From Balneolia bacterium (GTDB lineage Bacteria; Bacteroidota; Rhodothermia; Balneolales; Cyclonatronaceae), in assembly GCA_003566395.1 (NCBI GenBank), contig PXDL01000383.1, positions 1 through 7,598 on the forward strand: a DNA stretch of 7,598 bases. The letters run 5' to 3'. Position numbers and translations under genes: made by a program. This document shows positions 7,481 to 7,598 of this stretch, piece after piece (positions within the stretch are counted from its first letter, which is position 1; each line of letters begins with the position of its first letter). The notes under the pieces were generated by a model, which made no database searches, was not told the origin of the DNA, and saw only the letters and a list, made by a program, of their open reading frames with translations.

Positions 7481-7598
7481 TCAATCAATCAGACCGTACA
7501 GTTCTTCTAAAGTAAGTCCGTTAAAGTCCTTGATAACTTTCGAACATTTTGCCAGTTCCTCCGCTGAGTGTGTTGATGAAATGCCCACAACTTTTGAA
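7481..7598 (-). CDS. C-terminal end of a probable HAD-family phosphatase / beta-phosphoglucomutase-like protein (5' partial)
   Basis: Read on the - strand from 7597, an open frame of 38 codons ends at TGA (7483-7481); the rest of the gene lies beyond the right edge. The residues include KVVGISSTHSAEELAKC, then VIKDFNGLTLEELYGLID. This is the pattern that ends HAD-superfamily phosphatases of the beta-phosphoglucomutase/phosphoglycolate phosphatase type: a VVGI strand, a Thr/Ser-His-containing turn, 'AEEL', and a final strand with 'DF'. The catalytic aspartates would be in the missing part, so activity and substrate are unknown. The gene points towards the + strand block and is a separate transcription unit. 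It might be housekeeping or part of sugar-phosphate metabolism. Confidence 0.7.
   Translation of the reverse strand, partial: SKVVGISSTHSAEELAKCSKVIKDFNGLTLEELYGLID

Noticed and set aside
1..7598. CRISPR array, tRNA, rRNA or transposase
   Set aside because: No regularly spaced repeats, tRNA-like fold or transposase motif was found on either strand.

Overview
The window holds five complete or near-complete genes on the + strand, a strong intrinsic terminator, and the tail of a convergent gene on the - strand. The lineage cannot be fixed from the sequence. The mid-range base composition, AT-rich leaders mostly without a Shine-Dalgarno, and a ThuA / 'PVC-type' dehydrogenase fusion next to a cupredoxin and a Gfo/Idh/MocA oxidoreductase suggest a Bacteroidota/Balneolota/Rhodothermota-type heterotroph. 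Planctomycetota or Verrucomicrobiota are alternatives; this is inference from family distribution.

Layout. Positions 1-2325 hold a large multidomain protein whose 5' end is outside the window: the end of a ThuA-like domain, a quinoprotein glucose/sorbosone-dehydrogenase-like propeller, then a HEAT-like helical C-terminus. A 10-bp hairpin (2363-2387) follows in a 133-nt gap. Positions 2459-3013 encode an exported azurin/plastocyanin-type cupredoxin with a complete type-1 copper site. Positions 3052-3900 encode a TIM-barrel sugar epimerase/isomerase of the tagatose/psicose 3-epimerase type. Positions 4009-6012 encode a full-length transketolase. Positions 6088-7218 encode a Gfo/Idh/MocA oxidoreductase with an altered EKP motif. 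A 12-bp stem with nine Ts (7233-7272) ends the block. Positions 7273-7480 have no gene but several inverted repeats. Positions 7481-7597 (-) encode the last 38 residues of a probable HAD-family phosphatase or beta-phosphoglucomutase-like protein.

How the genes may work together. The first two products are probably extracytoplasmic. The dehydrogenase-like protein has no cysteine, so it cannot carry the c-type haem often fused to relatives, and the copper protein next to it is a natural candidate electron acceptor. The epimerase, transketolase and Gfo/Idh/MocA protein are probably cytoplasmic and would isomerise, rearrange and oxidise or reduce sugars. The set resembles carbohydrate-oxidation loci, possibly using keto-sugar intermediates. 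The substrate cannot be read from the sequence, and co-transcription is inferred only from shared strand and short gaps.

The most interesting points are the dehydrogenase/cupredoxin pairing without haem, the loss of Glu-Lys from the EKP motif of the Gfo/Idh/MocA protein, a Gln in place of a metal-binding His in the epimerase, and the foldback region at 7311-7447.
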